A DNA stretch of 64,000 nt, taken from positions 62,001-126,000 of the forward strand of contig MPDE01000006.1 in NCBI GenBank assembly GCA_001874335.1. The letters run 5' to 3'. Positions within the stretch are counted from its first letter, which is position 1, and each line of letters begins with the position of its first letter. This stretch comes from Bacteroidetes bacterium MedPE-SWsnd-G2. GTDB taxonomy: Bacteria > Bacteroidota > Bacteroidia > Flavobacteriales > Flavobacteriaceae. The position numbers and the translations under genes were made by a program. The notes below the pieces were generated by a model. It was not told the origin of the DNA and searched no databases. It saw only the letters and a list, made by a program, of their open reading frames with translations. Shown here one piece after another: positions 63,589 through 64,000 of the stretch.

Positions 63589-64000
63589 ATGAAGTACCCT
63601 AATATTCCTTTAGCCCAAGCCGTTGTTCAACATTGTAAAATAAAGAATATACGGCATATTGTCATATCTCCAGGAAGTAGAAATGCGCCTTTAACCATTG
63701 GGTTTACCGAAGATTCTTTTTTTGATTGCTACAGTATCGTAGATGAGCGTTGTGCAGGCTTTTTTGCTTTAGGGATTGCACAGCAACAAAAGTATCCAGT
63801 AGTTTTAGTCTGTACTTCGGGTAGTGCATTGTTAAATTATTACCCTGCAATTGCAGAAGCTTATTTTAGTGAGATTCCTTTAATTGTGCTCTCTGCAGAT
63901 CGCCCAGAACATCTAATTAATATTGGTGATGGACAAACCATTTTCCAAGATAATGTGTATGGGAATCATATTTTATTTTCAGGAAACTTAAACAATGAAG
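63589..64000 (+). CDS. menD: 2-succinyl-5-enolpyruvyl-6-hydroxy-3-cyclohexene-1-carboxylate synthase (N-terminal part)
   Basis: The reading frame is open from ATG 63589 to the window edge, showing about 137 residues of a protein normally near 550-580. It is a thiamine-diphosphate enzyme that joins 2-oxoglutarate to isochorismate in menaquinone synthesis. Recognisable are MKYPNIPLAQAVVQHC, HIVISPGSRNAPLTIGF (the SPGSRNAPL signature), VDERCAGFFALGIA with the ThDP-activating Glu, TSGSALLNYYPAIAEA and VLSADRPEHL. It follows menF and probably leads further men genes. Confidence 0.95.
   Translation, partial: MKYPNIPLAQAVVQHCKIKNIRHIVISPGSRNAPLTIGFTEDSFFDCYSIVDERCAGFFALGIAQQQKYPVVLVCTSGSALLNYYPAIAEAYFSEIPLIVLSADRPEHLINIGDGQTIFQDNVYGNHILFSGNLNNE

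Noticed and set aside
1-64000. CRISPR arrays, tRNA genes, insertion sequences, prophage or integrase genes
   Set aside because: Looked for repeats, cloverleaf sequences, transposases and integrases; none recognised.

Overview
The window is about 64 kb of AT-rich, gene-dense chromosome from a member of the Bacteroidota, most likely the family Flavobacteriaceae. Supporting signs are a type IX secretion C-terminal domain, many flavobacterial families of unknown function (DUF3857, DUF5686, DUF6503, DUF6952, DUF1015), the bacillithiol-associated protein YtxJ, menaquinone genes, weak ribosome binding sites, and promoters with the Bacteroidota -7 box TAnnTTTG. I see no insertion sequence, prophage, CRISPR array, tRNA or rRNA. 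This is ordinary core chromosome rather than an island. Genus and species cannot be told from what I can see.

Layout. 1-4026 (minus): DUF1015, YggS, an exonuclease/GIY-YIG nuclease and a DUF3857 protein cut by the window edge. 4098-5965 (minus): an oxidoreductase and 3-hydroxybutyryl-CoA dehydrogenase. 6194-14335: pcm, secreted and outer-membrane proteins (NTF2-like, M61 peptidase, DUF5686), smpB, a DUF6503 lipoprotein, a SixA-like phosphatase and a beta-barrel protein. 14429-15805: deoC-deoD, deoxynucleoside breakdown. 16023-19165: clpB divergent from ytxJ. 19215-25684: fumarylacetoacetase, glyA, a T9SS-exported FG-GAP protein, a beta-helix lipoprotein and a thioesterase. 25719-29466: two envelope proteins, the SRP RNA gene, an SDR enzyme and a small transaldolase. 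29543-34624: a thioredoxin-fold lipoprotein without cysteines, an asymmetric ABC-F ATPase, DUF2007, an unannotated small-RNA locus, and a peroxiredoxin-thioredoxin-DUF6952 operon. 34762-41832: NhaC, a methionine gamma-lyase-like enzyme divergent from Lrp/AsnC, a CPBP-like membrane protein, lpdA and a DEAD-box helicase. 41960-49965: pabB, a sigma-factor-like protein, tilS, adenine deaminase and two hydrolases. 50077-55174: comM, a three-gene cassette (small protein, membrane protein, orphan histidine kinase), rluA-type synthase and panB. 55287-60055: NTF2-like, L-serine dehydratase, dnaK and a PepSY-like protein. 60347-64000: a nitronate monooxygenase, a hydrolase, and the start of menaquinone synthesis (MenI-like thioesterase, menF, partial menD).

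Genes that act together include deoC/deoD, the peroxiredoxin/thioredoxin pair, the chaperones ClpB and DnaK (whose upstream regions share a TGAC-N5-GTCA dyad), and the men genes. The most interesting items are the promoter-to-terminator small-RNA locus at about 33131-33361, the ABC-F protein with one degenerate composite ATP site, the orphan kinase cassette at 51781-53662, the chaperone dyads, an 18-bp palindrome in the promoter at 60294-60311, and several promoters that imply very short or absent 5' leaders and correct several start codons. I did not find a clearly new multi-gene defence or biosynthetic system.
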